From positions 1-64,000 of the forward strand of contig CAMOER010000010.1 of NCBI GenBank assembly GCA_946612455.1: a stretch of 64,000 nucleotides of DNA, read 5' to 3'. Below the pieces are notes generated by a model. It had not been told where the DNA came from. It saw only the letters and a list, made by a program, of their open reading frames with translations, and ran no database searches. A program made the translations under genes and the position numbers. The stretch comes from UBA3305 sp002373555. GTDB taxonomy: Bacteria > Bacillota > Clostridia > Lachnospirales > Lachnospiraceae. Positions 24,733 to 33,349 of the stretch are shown one piece after another (the first letter of the stretch is position 1; the number at the start of each line of letters is the position of its first letter).

Positions 24733-25956
24733 ATGAAAGGCAAGAAACTGGGACTTGTTCCCAAACTTATTATCGCCATTATCCTCGGCATCCTGATCGG
24801 TATGTATATGCCGCTCTGGTTCTGCCGTATTGTCGTAACTGCTTCAGGCATCTTCAGTCAGTTCCTGAAGTTCGTCATCCCGCTGATGATCCTGGCCTTT
24901 GTTTCCATGGGTATCGCGGATCTGACCAACGGAGCCGGAAAGCTTCTTCTGATCACTGTTCTGATCGCTTACGGTTCCACACTGATCGGCGGGACAGCAT
25001 CCTTCCTTGTATCGATCAACCTGTTCCCCAGCTTCATGAATCCGGAGGCACTGGCTCAGATCCAGGCAACCGCAGACAACTCCGTGGCAAGCTATCTGAG
25101 CATTTCGATCCCCCCGATTCTCGATACGCTTTCCGCTGTTGTCCTTGCATTCATCCTGGGTCTGTGCCTCTCAACCATGAAGGGCAAGACCATCGGAATG
25201 ACGCTCTATGATGCCATGAAGGACTTTTCCACCATTATCGATACCGTTCTGACCCATGTGATCGTGCCGCTGCTGCCGCTGTACATCTGCGGAACATTCG
25301 TCGACATGACCCGTTCGGGAAAGACCTTCACCATCCTCGGCATTCTGTGGAAGGTATTCCTGGTCGTCATCATCATGCACTTTATCTACATGTTCATCCA
25401 GTTCATGGTCGCAGGTACGATCGCCGGCAAGAACCCCTTCACACTGATGAAGAATCAGATCCCCGGCTACACAACAGCGCTCGGAACACAGTCTTCCGCA
25501 GCGACCATCCCGGTCAATCTGAAATGTGCTGAAGCGGACGGTATCTGCGAACAGATCAGGAACTTTGTCATTCCGCTCTGCGCGAACATTCATATGTGCG
25601 GATCCATGATCACGATCACCGCCTGCGCAACGGCCGTCTGCCTGATGAACCAGCTGCCGATCAGCATCGGAACTGTCATTCCCTTCATCATGACGCTTGG
25701 TATTGCCATGGTCGCTTCCCCCGGTGCTCCCGGCGGATCCATCATGACTGCGCTGCCTTTCCTGTACATGATCTTCGGTACGGAAGCCGGCGATCCCAAC
25801 GGTCCGATCTGCGCGATCATGGTCGCCCTTTACATCACACAGGATTCCTTCGGAACAGCCTGCAATGTATCCGGTGACAATGCGATCGGTGTCGTCGTGA
25901 ACCGCATCTATGAAAAATGGATCCAGCCGAAAGGTTCTGAAGCAGCAGCAAAATAA
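24733..25956 (+). CDS. Dicarboxylate/amino acid:cation symporter, probable serine importer
   Basis: 407 residues, DAACS (GltP/SstT) family with 8 membrane helices and two re-entrant loops. The family's serine-rich HP1 is seen as LGTQSSAATIPVNLK, and HP2 as MVASPGAPGGSIM. Family substrates are glutamate, dicarboxylates, serine or threonine. Its position directly before both serine dehydratase subunits argues for serine. Start has AGAGGAG upstream. Confidence 0.88.
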   Translation: MKGKKLGLVPKLIIAIILGILIGMYMPLWFCRIVVTASGIFSQFLKFVIPLMILAFVSMGIADLTNGAGKLLLITVLIAYGSTLIGGTASFLVSINLFPSFMNPEALAQIQATADNSVASYLSISIPPILDTLSAVVLAFILGLCLSTMKGKTIGMTLYDAMKDFSTIIDTVLTHVIVPLLPLYICGTFVDMTRSGKTFTILGILWKVFLVVIIMHFIYMFIQFMVAGTIAGKNPFTLMKNQIPGYTTALGTQSSAATIPVNLKCAEADGICEQIRNFVIPLCANIHMCGSMITITACATAVCLMNQLPISIGTVIPFIMTLGIAMVASPGAPGGSIMTALPFLYMIFGTEAGDPNGPICAIMVALYITQDSFGTACNVSGDNAIGVVVNRIYEKWIQPKGSEAAAK

Positions 25957-25972
25957 CCAGTGAGGTCTGCTC

Positions 25973-26641
25973 ATGAATATCTTTGATATCATAGGCCCGA
26001 TCATGATCGGGCCTTCAAGCTCTCATACGGCAGGGGCCGTCCGTCTCGGACGAGTCGCCAACAAGCTGATGGATAATGAAACGCCTGCAAGAGTCGAGAT
26101 CACCCTGTCGGGCTCGTTCGCGGAGACCTACCGCGGCCACGGAACGGACAGGGCTCTTCTCGCGGGCATTATGGGATACAACAGCTGGTCCGAGGAGATC
26201 CGCGATGCGCTTGATATCGCGAAGGATCGCGGGATCAGCTACGAATTCATCAAAAAGGATCTGGCCGGTGCGCATCCCAACACCGCCGTGATCCATTATT
26301 TTCTGAAAAACGGACAGGAAGGTTCTGTCCAGGGCGCCAGCGTCGGCGGCGGCAATATCCGCATCGATCTGGTGAATGGTATGAAGGTCGAGTTCAACGG
26401 TGATTATCACACGATCCTCGTGATGCACCATGACCGGCCGGGCGTTATTGCCAGCGTTACCAGCCTGATGCGCTACGAATATTCCGATCTGAACATCTCG
26501 AACTTCCATCTTTCCCGTGAGGAAAAAGGCGGCAACGCCATCATGACGATCGAGATCGACAGTCTACCGCCGGATATGCTGATCGAAGACATTCGGAAGC
26601 TGGAGCACGTAACAAATGCCCTGCTGATCCGCAGGCTGTAA
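25973..26641 (+). CDS. sdaAB: L-serine ammonia-lyase, iron-sulfur dependent, beta subunit
   Basis: 222 residues. SdaAB opening MNIFDIIGPIMIGPSSSHTA with the SSHT motif, and a C-terminal ACT domain from about 148 (TILVMHHDRPGVIASVTSLM). Partners with the alpha subunit 12 bases downstream to turn serine into pyruvate and ammonia. Upstream gap from the transporter is 16 bases. Confidence 0.95.
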   Translation: MNIFDIIGPIMIGPSSSHTAGAVRLGRVANKLMDNETPARVEITLSGSFAETYRGHGTDRALLAGIMGYNSWSEEIRDALDIAKDRGISYEFIKKDLAGAHPNTAVIHYFLKNGQEGSVQGASVGGGNIRIDLVNGMKVEFNGDYHTILVMHHDRPGVIASVTSLMRYEYSDLNISNFHLSREEKGGNAIMTIEIDSLPPDMLIEDIRKLEHVTNALLIRRL

Positions 26642-26653
26642 GGAGGCGGAAAA

Positions 26654-27538
26654 ATGCTGAAATATGAATCCATTCAAGAGCTTGTTTCCGCGGCCGAAAA
26701 TGGCGGCATGAAGATCAGCGAACTCGTGCTGCAGGATCAGGCGGAAAGCATGGAAACAGAGCCTGAGGAGCTCTATAAGACCATGCAGAACAGCTTTGAA
26801 GTCATGAAAAAGGCCGTTGAGACCGGCCAGAAATCCGACCAGCGCTCCATGTCCGGCCTGACCGGCGGCGAAGGATATGCCATGAAAGCCTATTCCGAGA
26901 CCGCAGACGGCGGATTATGCGGGACCTTCATGACACGCGCCATTGCCCGCGCGCTTGCCGTTGCCGGCTGCAACGCCTCCATGGGAAGGATCGTAGCCGC
27001 ACCGACAGCCGGAAGCTGCGGCATCCTCCCCGGATGTCTGGTATCGCTTTATGAAGACCGCGGCTTTGACGAGCACGATCTGGTCATGTCGATGTTCACG
27101 GCCGGTGCATTCGGAATGGTCATCGCCAATAATGCCTGCATCGCAGGCGCACAGGGAGGCTGTCAGGCAGAATGCGGCAGCGCTTCCGGCATGGCGGCCG
27201 CTGCCCTCGTGGAAGTCATGGGCGGCACCCCGGCGCAGTGTGCAGACGCCTGCGCCATTGCAATCGTGAACCAGCTCGGCCTGGTGTGCGATCCGGTCGC
27301 GGGACTGGTCGAAATCCCCTGCATCAAGCGGAATGTCTCCGGCCTGATGATCGCTTTCTCAAGCGCTGACATGGCGCTTGCAGGCGTCGCGCCGAAGATC
27401 CCCGCGGACGAATGCGTCGATGCAATGCGTGAAGTAGGGAATGCTCTCCCTGCGGCGCTCAGAGAGACCGCCGGCGGCGGACTTGCAACGACACCGACCG
27501 GACTGAAGCTCCGCGAGCAGGTGTTCGGAAAACAATAA
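26654..27538 (+). CDS. sdaAA: L-serine ammonia-lyase, iron-sulfur dependent, alpha subunit
   Basis: 294 residues. Cluster-binding and substrate region: APTAGSCGILPGCLVSL, IAGAQGGCQAECGSASGMAA, and a late cysteine in IPCIKRN. Length and cysteine spacing match SdaAA. Last gene of the serine operon, followed by two hairpins. Confidence 0.95.
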   Translation: MLKYESIQELVSAAENGGMKISELVLQDQAESMETEPEELYKTMQNSFEVMKKAVETGQKSDQRSMSGLTGGEGYAMKAYSETADGGLCGTFMTRAIARALAVAGCNASMGRIVAAPTAGSCGILPGCLVSLYEDRGFDEHDLVMSMFTAGAFGMVIANNACIAGAQGGCQAECGSASGMAAAALVEVMGGTPAQCADACAIAIVNQLGLVCDPVAGLVEIPCIKRNVSGLMIAFSSADMALAGVAPKIPADECVDAMREVGNALPAALRETAGGGLATTPTGLKLREQVFGKQ

Positions 27539-27549
27539 CGCTCTTTTCC

Positions 27550-27640
27550 GGTATGAGAAATCCCCCCTCATACCTCCCGATAAGAGGAGAAGAGGCGGAG
27601 GTACACTGAATCCAGTGCATCCTCTGCCTCTTCTTCTTTT
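27550..27640. terminator. Tandem hairpins between sdaAA and the convergent DegV gene
   Basis: First hairpin GGTATGAG / CTCATACC (27550-27574). Second is a long stem GAAGAGGCGGAGG / CCTCTGCCTCTTC with an inner CACTG/CAGTG pair (27589-27633), followed by TTCTTTTTTT on the plus strand. Ends the serine operon; A-rich sequence on the other side is weaker. Confidence 0.85.
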
Positions 27641-27660
27641 TTTATCCGGCTCTGCAGCCG

Positions 27661-28533
27661 TTATCTCTCTTTTCCTTTGAAAAACAGCGCCAGCATCCCC
27701 GGTCCGACATGCGCACCGGAAAACGGCTCATGCTGACAGACGGTCAGCCGCACATCCGGCGTCAGGGCCTTTACCATCTCCGCCATCTGTGCCGCATCTT
27801 CCGGACAGTCTCCGTGCGATATGAATACCCGCTGATCCGGAAGATCCATCCGCTTCTCCGCATACTTTTTCACGATCGCTTCAATGGATTTCTTCCGGCC
27901 GCGCACCTTGGTGCAGGCAACGATATGCCCCGTACTGTCGCCGTACAGGATCGGCTTGATATTCATGATCGTGCCGATCGCCGCCGTAAAGCCGCTCACC
28001 CGGCCGGTGCTCTTTAAGAAATTCAGGTCATCGACGGTGAAGTACTGGCACATATGCGGGACGTCCTCATCCAGGATCTTTGCCGCTTCCCTGACGTCCA
28101 CACCGTCCCTGGACAGTTCCGCAGCCTCGATCGCCAGCAGGCCGTTGCCAAATCCGCATCCGTGCGAATCAACGATATGCACGAACCGGTCCGCATACGT
28201 ATCCATGAGCTCCATGGCCGCTACCGAAGCAGCGCCGTAAGTACCGCTGATCCCGGAGCTCATCGAGATGTAGATGATATCCTCTCCCTGTTCGAGCACG
28301 GGCGTAAAGCTTTCCAGGAACTGATGCGTATTGATCAGGCTCGTCTTTACGCTTCTGCCTGCTCTCAGGCCGTCATAAAATGTCTTTCCGTCAAAATGAT
28401 CGACATCTCCGTAGTATGTCTGCGGGACGCCGTCCACCGTATATTCACAGGGAACCAGCTGAATTCCTTCCAGTTCTTCAAGCGGCAGATTCGCGCTGCC
28501 ATCCGCAAAAACAGCAAAAGACATGTTGCTCAT
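27661..28533 (-). CDS. DegV-family fatty-acid-binding protein
   Basis: 290 residues. DegV features: VFADGSANLP, TSLINTHQFLESF, ISMSSGISGTYGAA and VDSHGCGFGNGLLA. DegV (FakB-like) proteins bind a fatty acid and present it to the kinase FakA. No FakA is adjacent. Convergent with sdaAA across the terminator. Confidence 0.9.
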   Translation of the reverse strand: MSNMSFAVFADGSANLPLEELEGIQLVPCEYTVDGVPQTYYGDVDHFDGKTFYDGLRAGRSVKTSLINTHQFLESFTPVLEQGEDIIYISMSSGISGTYGAASVAAMELMDTYADRFVHIVDSHGCGFGNGLLAIEAAELSRDGVDVREAAKILDEDVPHMCQYFTVDDLNFLKSTGRVSGFTAAIGTIMNIKPILYGDSTGHIVACTKVRGRKKSIEAIVKKYAEKRMDLPDQRVFISHGDCPEDAAQMAEMVKALTPDVRLTVCQHEPFSGAHVGPGMLALFFKGKER

Positions 28534-28551
28534 CCTTTCTGTCCGCGTTTT

Positions 28552-29340
28552 TTATTGCTCTGCTTCCGCAGTCTCCTCTTCCGTTTCCGGCTCAACAGCG
28601 AGTCCCCACTCTTCCCATGTCTCGGGACTCAGCTTCTCCAGGGAATCGATCACTACAAGGCAGTCCGGATCCACATTTTTCATGACCGTGATCATCTGCT
28701 CTTCCGGAATGGCCACGCAGCCGCCCGTATAAGGCTTATACGGACCGAGGCAATGCAGGAAGATCGCGGATCCCAGACCGGGCGTGCCTTCTTCGTTGTA
28801 GCTGATATTCAGGCAGTGCTGATACTGCCAGACATATTCCACGATATGCTCGCTGTTCTCCACATCCAGATCCGGCAGATCCTTGATGCTGACCATGGTA
28901 TTATATCCATGTTCTTCCCGCTGATCACCCGACCAGTAATCATCCTCGGTGACCTGCTGATAAGGGATCGCGCAGCCCGGATCCGCTGCGATGCCGAAGG
29001 CATAATTGAATCCGAATTTGCCGACCGGCGTCATGCCGTCGCCTTCCTTTGTCTTGCCGAGACCGTACTTTCCGATATATCCGGGCGTGGTCATGATCGT
29101 CGTCCAGCTTCCGTCCGCCTGTTTCTCATGCATGGAAACATAAGCTGTCGTCTGTCCTACACCGGCGACAACAAAGATCTGCTTCGCGTTATTCTCTTCT
29201 GCAAGAGAGACGATCCACTCGGGTGAGGGCTCCGCCTGCGGCGTATCCGCCGTCTGTGACTGCGCCTGCGCAGAACCCGCTCCTGCCCAAATGCCGAAAC
29301 ACGCAAACAGCATACAAACAGCAGCGATTGCTTTCTTCAT
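28552..29340 (-). CDS. Secreted L,D-transpeptidase (YkuD family)
   Basis: 262 residues from the ATG at 29340 (GGAAG upstream). Signal peptide MKKAIAAVCMLFACFGIWAG, ending near SAQA. Catalytic block: H in IFLHCLGPYKPYTGGCVAIP, with C as nucleophile in TGGCVAIP (the usual motif is SxGC). The substrate loop GDGMTPVGKFGF is typical. Cross-links or modifies peptidoglycan outside the cell. Acidic tail EPETEEETAEAEQ. Upstream of DegV by 18 bases. Confidence 0.88.
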   Translation of the reverse strand: MKKAIAAVCMLFACFGIWAGAGSAQAQSQTADTPQAEPSPEWIVSLAEENNAKQIFVVAGVGQTTAYVSMHEKQADGSWTTIMTTPGYIGKYGLGKTKEGDGMTPVGKFGFNYAFGIAADPGCAIPYQQVTEDDYWSGDQREEHGYNTMVSIKDLPDLDVENSEHIVEYVWQYQHCLNISYNEEGTPGLGSAIFLHCLGPYKPYTGGCVAIPEEQMITVMKNVDPDCLVVIDSLEKLSPETWEEWGLAVEPETEEETAEAEQ

Positions 29341-29381
29341 TTTAATACTTCCTTTCACTGCACCGGAACTTCCACCCGGTA

Positions 29382-29678
29382 TTACTCAATGTTCAGGATA
29401 TCGTTGAACCCTGTGACTTCAAAGATCTCCATGATGATCTCACCGACACCGGTCAGCTTCATCCCGCCCTTTTTGGCCATGGTCTTATGCGCGGAAAGAA
29501 GGACTCGCAGGCCTGCGGAAGAGATGTATTCCAGCTTGCCGAGATCCAGCACCAGCTCCTGAATGCCCTCATAGGATTCCTTCAGTTCAGCCTCCAGCTG
29601 GGGCGCTGTCATGGTATCCAGTCTTCCTTCGATCGCTACATTCAGTACATCACCGTTTTTCTGCTTTTCGATTGTCAT
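29382..29678 (-). CDS. STAS-domain anti-sigma factor antagonist
   Basis: 98 residues from the ATG at 29678. SpoIIAA/RsbV fold with phosphorylatable serine in LEYISSAGLRVLLSA. No anti-sigma kinase or sigma factor is nearby, as for the stand-alone RsbV-like proteins common in Clostridia. Partner unknown. Gap to the L,D-transpeptidase gene is about 40 bases. Confidence 0.88.
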   Translation of the reverse strand: MTIEKQKNGDVLNVAIEGRLDTMTAPQLEAELKESYEGIQELVLDLGKLEYISSAGLRVLLSAHKTMAKKGGMKLTGVGEIIMEIFEVTGFNDILNIE

Positions 29679-29793
29679 CTCGTATCTCCTTCTGTGATTA
29701 TCATTGCATTCTTCTATGTGCAGCAAATGACTATGCACATATATCAAATCTTTTTTATTATATCCTTTTTTTTGCACGATAGCAAGACAGGAA

Positions 29794-29829
29794 AAAAGCA
29801 GACAGCTCTTTTTCCGGCCATCTGCTTTT
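29794..29829 (-). terminator. Terminator of the NSS transporter gene
   Basis: Minus strand AAAAGCAGA / TCTGCTTTT (29821-29829 and 29794-29802) with an 18-base loop, followed by TTCC. Lies 18 bases after the transporter stop codon. Confidence 0.65.
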
Positions 29830-29847
29830 CTTTCTTTTCGATCCGAT

Positions 29848-31185
29848 TTATTTCCAGGGGAATGTCCGGAGGCCGATCACATAGATGATAATGATCAGCA
29901 CAGGCACCACGAAGCGGAACAGGGGTTTCATCCAGGGCTGTACCTTCAGTCCTCTTCCTTCGTTTGCCTCGGCAATGAAATTATCCCATCCCCAGCCGAA
30001 GGAATTGCAGCAGAACAGCGTCAGAATCAGCGATCCCAGCGGCAGTGCATTCGTCGATACGATGAAATCCCACAGATCCAGCCAGGCCGTTCCTTCCGCA
30101 AACGGCTGGAAGTGGATAACACTGTAGCCGAGTGCCGTGGTAAGCGCTGTCACAAAGACCACGATGCCGCAGATCAGGCTTCCCTTCGGTCTGCTCCAGC
30201 CGGTCAGTTCCCTGATCATGGCAAGAATGTTTTCGCATACGCTCAGTACAGTGGACATGGCGGCAAACACCATGAACAGGAAGAACAGGGCGCCCCACCA
30301 GCGGCCGCCGGCCATGTTGTTGAAGACCTCTGCCATGGTGTCGAACAGCAGGCTGGGGCCCGCCGTCACCTCGAGTCCGTAGGTAAAGCAGCTCGGGAAC
30401 ATGATGACACCGGCCAGGAATGCGACCAGCGTATCCAGCGCGATAATATGCACGGACTCTCCGAGAAGCGTGTGTTCCTTATCAATATAGCTGCCGAAGA
30501 TGGCCATGCTGCCGATTCCGAGCGACAGCGTGAAGAAGGCCTGGTTCATCGCGGCGACGATGACCGATCCGTCGATCTTGGAAAAATCCGGGATCAGATA
30601 GAAGGCAAGACCTTCTTTCGCGCCGGCAAGCGTCAGGCTTCTGCCCGCAAGCACGAGCAGCAGGACGAGCAGCGCGCCCATCATATATTTCGTTACGCGT
30701 TCCAGACCGTTCTGCAGATTGAAGCTCAGAATGACAAAAGCGACCAGGACGGTAACAAAAAGATAGGCCACATTGATCCCCGGATTGGTGATCATGGAAA
30801 CAAATCCGAAATTCTCATTTCCGCCGGTCAGGAACTTTACGAAATAGTAAATGATCCAGCCGGTGACCACGGTGTAGAAGGCCATCAGTGCAAAGTTGCC
30901 GATCAGGCAGAGATAGCCGAAAGGCCCCCATTTGCCGCCTTCCTTCTGCAGCGTACGGTAGACATAAAGCGGGCTGGTCTGGGCGGCACGTCCCACCGAA
31001 AATTCCATGACCATGACCGGCAGTCCCAGCACCAGCAGGCAGATGATGTACACCAGCATGAAGCTTCCGCCGCCGTACTTTCCGCACATCCAGGGGAACT
31101 TCCAGACATTTCCGCAGCCGATCGCGCAGCCTGCGGACAGCATGATGAAGCCTAACCGGCTTCCGAGTCGTTCACGATTTTCCAT
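29848..31185 (-). CDS. Sodium-dependent neurotransmitter:sodium symporter family transporter
   Basis: 445 residues from the ATG at 31185, with GGGAG upstream; a TTG five codons earlier is less likely. About 11 membrane helices. NSS signature in TM1: SAGCAIGCGNVWKFPWMCGK, then GLPVMVMEFSVGR. LeuT-like importer of amino acids (often tryptophan, tyrosine or other hydrophobics). Substrate not determinable. Controlled by a promoter with an intervening terminator. Confidence 0.9.
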   Translation of the reverse strand: MENRERLGSRLGFIMLSAGCAIGCGNVWKFPWMCGKYGGGSFMLVYIICLLVLGLPVMVMEFSVGRAAQTSPLYVYRTLQKEGGKWGPFGYLCLIGNFALMAFYTVVTGWIIYYFVKFLTGGNENFGFVSMITNPGINVAYLFVTVLVAFVILSFNLQNGLERVTKYMMGALLVLLLVLAGRSLTLAGAKEGLAFYLIPDFSKIDGSVIVAAMNQAFFTLSLGIGSMAIFGSYIDKEHTLLGESVHIIALDTLVAFLAGVIMFPSCFTYGLEVTAGPSLLFDTMAEVFNNMAGGRWWGALFFLFMVFAAMSTVLSVCENILAMIRELTGWSRPKGSLICGIVVFVTALTTALGYSVIHFQPFAEGTAWLDLWDFIVSTNALPLGSLILTLFCCNSFGWGWDNFIAEANEGRGLKVQPWMKPLFRFVVPVLIIIIYVIGLRTFPWK

Positions 31186-31199
31186 AGATTTCACTCCCA

Positions 31200-31227
31200 A
31201 AAAAATCCGGTTCTATAACAGAACCGG
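31200..31227 (-). terminator. Leader terminator just upstream of the NSS transporter
   Basis: Minus strand CCGGTTCT / AGAACCGG (8-bp stem, loop GTTAT), then A and seven T, then the GGGAG ribosome site 8 bases before the start codon. Sits only about 10-15 bases after the inferred transcription start. Confidence 0.75.
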
Positions 31228-31239
31228 TAATTAAGTAAA

Positions 31240-31268
31240 GTTATAGCACATTCTTCCGTGTAAATCAA
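31240..31268 (-). promoter_or_regulatory. Promoter of the NSS transporter
   Basis: Minus strand TTGATT (31263-31268), 17-base spacer, TATAAC (31240-31245). Confidence 0.65.
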
Positions 31269-31339
31269 TGCGACGCGGCAAATAGTTGAATCTCTTTATT
31301 TGTAGAATTATGTCCATGCTTCTGCACACGGGTTCCGCA

Positions 31340-31753
31340 TCACATGCAGTCCTCACACAGTCCGTAGAAGACGGTCCGCATGGGATTCAGCCGGAATCCG
31401 TGGTGGGAAAGCAGATGCGCTCCGATACTCTCGAGTTCATCGCAGTGCAGATGGATCAGCTTTCCGCATTTTTCGCATTTGCAGTGGAAGCAGATCTCCG
31501 CATCCGCATGACTCTCCTCTCCCGCATACTCAAAGCAGGCGGGGGTGGTTCCGTCAATGATATATTTGTTGATCACGCCCTCATCCACCAGGCTTTCCAG
31601 CTGCCGGTAGATAGTGGACTGACCGATGGGCGTCCCCTGCTCCCGGAAATACCGGCAGACATCCGCCGCGGTGATATGCTCCCCGGGAACGGTGCGCAGA
31701 TAATCCAGCAGGACCTCCCGCTGTTTTGTATTATATTTCGATCTGACGGCCAT
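31340..31753 (-). CDS. Fur-family metal-responsive repressor
   Basis: 137 residues. Winged helix in the N-terminal half (TAADVCRYFREQGTPIGQ, STIYRQLESL), then the dimer domain with structural zinc cysteines CEKC and CEDC and metal ligands in ICFHCKC, LIHLHCDEL and a C-terminal LLSHHGF. The four-cysteine pattern and His-rich dimer domain fit Zur or PerR-like members; a nearby Zn/Mn ABC system suggests Zur, by inference. Lies 78 bases below the amino acid ABC ATPase gene. Confidence 0.85.
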   Translation of the reverse strand: MAVRSKYNTKQREVLLDYLRTVPGEHITAADVCRYFREQGTPIGQSTIYRQLESLVDEGVINKYIIDGTTPACFEYAGEESHADAEICFHCKCEKCGKLIHLHCDELESIGAHLLSHHGFRLNPMRTVFYGLCEDCM

Positions 31754-31831
31754 GCCGATGCTCCTTCTGATGACACATGTTCTTTGAACAATCCGATTCT
31801 AACATCCGCGAAAAAAATCGTCAAGAAAGCC

Positions 31832-32554
31832 TCAGAGCACCTTCGACAGGAAGTCCTGCGTCCGGGGATTTTTCGGATTGCCGAAAAGCTCTGCCGGCGT
31901 CCCCTGCTCGGTAATCTTTCCTTCGTCCATGAACATGATCCGGCTTCCCACTTCTCTGGCAAAGCCCATCTCATGCGTGACCACGACCATCGTCATGCCG
32001 GTATCCGCAAGATGCCGCATGACATCCAGCACTTCGCCGACCATTTCGGGATCGAGCGCGGATGTCGGCTCATCGAACAGCATGACTTCCGGATGCATGG
32101 CAAGGGATCTTACGATCGCGATCCTCTGCTTCTGTCCGCCGGAGAGCTGCGACGGGTATGCGCCAGCCTTGTCCTGCAGTCCGACTCTGCCGAGCAGTTC
32201 CATGGCTTCGTCGACCGCTTCCTTCTTCGTCTTCAGCTTCAGCTGTACGGGCGCCAGCGTCATATTGTCAATGATGCTCAGGTTATTGAACAGATTGAAA
32301 TGCTGGAAGACCATGCCCATGCTTCTGCGCATGAGATTGATATCCGTGGCCGGGTCGGTCATTGAAATGCCCTTGAAGAGGATCTCTCCCGAAGTGGGCA
32401 TCTCCAGCAGGTTCAGGCAGCGCAGGAAGGTGGATTTTCCGGAGCCGGACGGTCCGATCACGACGACCTTCTCCCCTTTACTGATATGCTCGGTAATGCC
32501 GCAGAGGACTTCATTGTTCCCGAAGCTTTTCCGCAGATCCTTAACGTCTATCAC
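31832..32554 (-). CDS. Polar amino acid ABC transporter ATP-binding protein
   Basis: 240 residues, GlnQ/HisP class. Walker A GPSGSGKSTFLRCLN, signature LSGGQKQRIAIVRSLAM, Walker B VMLFDEPTSALD and switch VVTHEMGFA. Start overlaps the permease gene by 14 bases. Energises the import system formed with the next two genes. Confidence 0.94.
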   Translation of the reverse strand: MIDVKDLRKSFGNNEVLCGITEHISKGEKVVVIGPSGSGKSTFLRCLNLLEMPTSGEILFKGISMTDPATDINLMRRSMGMVFQHFNLFNNLSIIDNMTLAPVQLKLKTKKEAVDEAMELLGRVGLQDKAGAYPSQLSGGQKQRIAIVRSLAMHPEVMLFDEPTSALDPEMVGEVLDVMRHLADTGMTMVVVTHEMGFAREVGSRIMFMDEGKITEQGTPAELFGNPKNPRTQDFLSKVL

Positions 32555-33248
32555 TTGCAGCCAGCCTCCTTTCCAGTACGCCGATCAGAGCAGCGATGAT
32601 CATGACAAGAACCAGATATACGATCGCGATGCCGACAAACGGGAACAGGGCCTGGTAGGTCTTTCCCTGGATCAGCTGGGCGGCTTTCGTCAGATCCCTG
32701 ACGCCGATGACCGTCACGAGCGATGTATCTTTCAGAAGCGCGATGAGCTCATTGCCGAGTGCGGGAAGGATATTCTTGACCGCCTGCGGGATCACAATGA
32801 AGCGCATGGCCGGCAGATAGGACAGGCCGAGCGAACGGGCTGCCTCCATCTGGCCTTTGTCCACCGACATGATGCCGCCGCGGATGATCTCAGCGACATA
32901 GGCGCCGGAATTGATGCCGAAGGTCAGCATTGCCACGCCGACGGCATTCCTGGTATTGGCGAAAATGACAAAATACATGATCAGAAGCTGCACCATCAGG
33001 GGCGTGCCGCGGATCACCGTGGTGTAGACCTGGGCGATCTTGTTGATGATGCCGAGAAGCGCATTTTTCTGGCCGGGACGCTGCTGGTCATGGACCGTTC
33101 TCACGATCGCAACGATCACGCCCAGCACGATACCCAGAAGCAGCGCGACTGCAGCGACTTCCAGCGTCACGCCGACGCCCTTCAGATACATGAGCCACCG
33201 GTCGCCCTCGATAAAGCTCTGGTTAAATCCGGCTCTGAATTTTTCCAT
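32541..33248 (-). CDS. Polar amino acid ABC transporter permease
   Basis: 235 residues, five membrane helices, HisM/GlnP type with the inner-loop motif YVAEIIRGGIMSVDKGQMEA and AARSLGLSY. Encoded between the binding protein and the ATPase. A single permease suggests a homodimer. Confidence 0.93.
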   Translation of the reverse strand: MEKFRAGFNQSFIEGDRWLMYLKGVGVTLEVAAVALLLGIVLGVIVAIVRTVHDQQRPGQKNALLGIINKIAQVYTTVIRGTPLMVQLLIMYFVIFANTRNAVGVAMLTFGINSGAYVAEIIRGGIMSVDKGQMEAARSLGLSYLPAMRFIVIPQAVKNILPALGNELIALLKDTSLVTVIGVRDLTKAAQLIQGKTYQALFPFVGIAIVYLVLVMIIAALIGVLERRLAASDRR

Positions 33249-33294
33249 CCTTCATTCCTTTCCTGTCATCCGGCGAGCTGCCTTCCGCATAAGA

Positions 33295-33316
33295 GAAGGG
33301 GCTTTGCAGCCCCTTC
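33295..33316. promoter_or_regulatory. Intercistronic hairpin between binding protein and permease
   Basis: GAAGGGGC / GCCCCTTC with a 6-base loop, and no T-run on the transcribed strand. Such stems usually protect the upstream binding-protein mRNA and lower downstream expression. Confidence 0.6.
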
Positions 33317-33349
33317 ATTCTGTTTATTATACCCGAAAATTCCGCAGGG

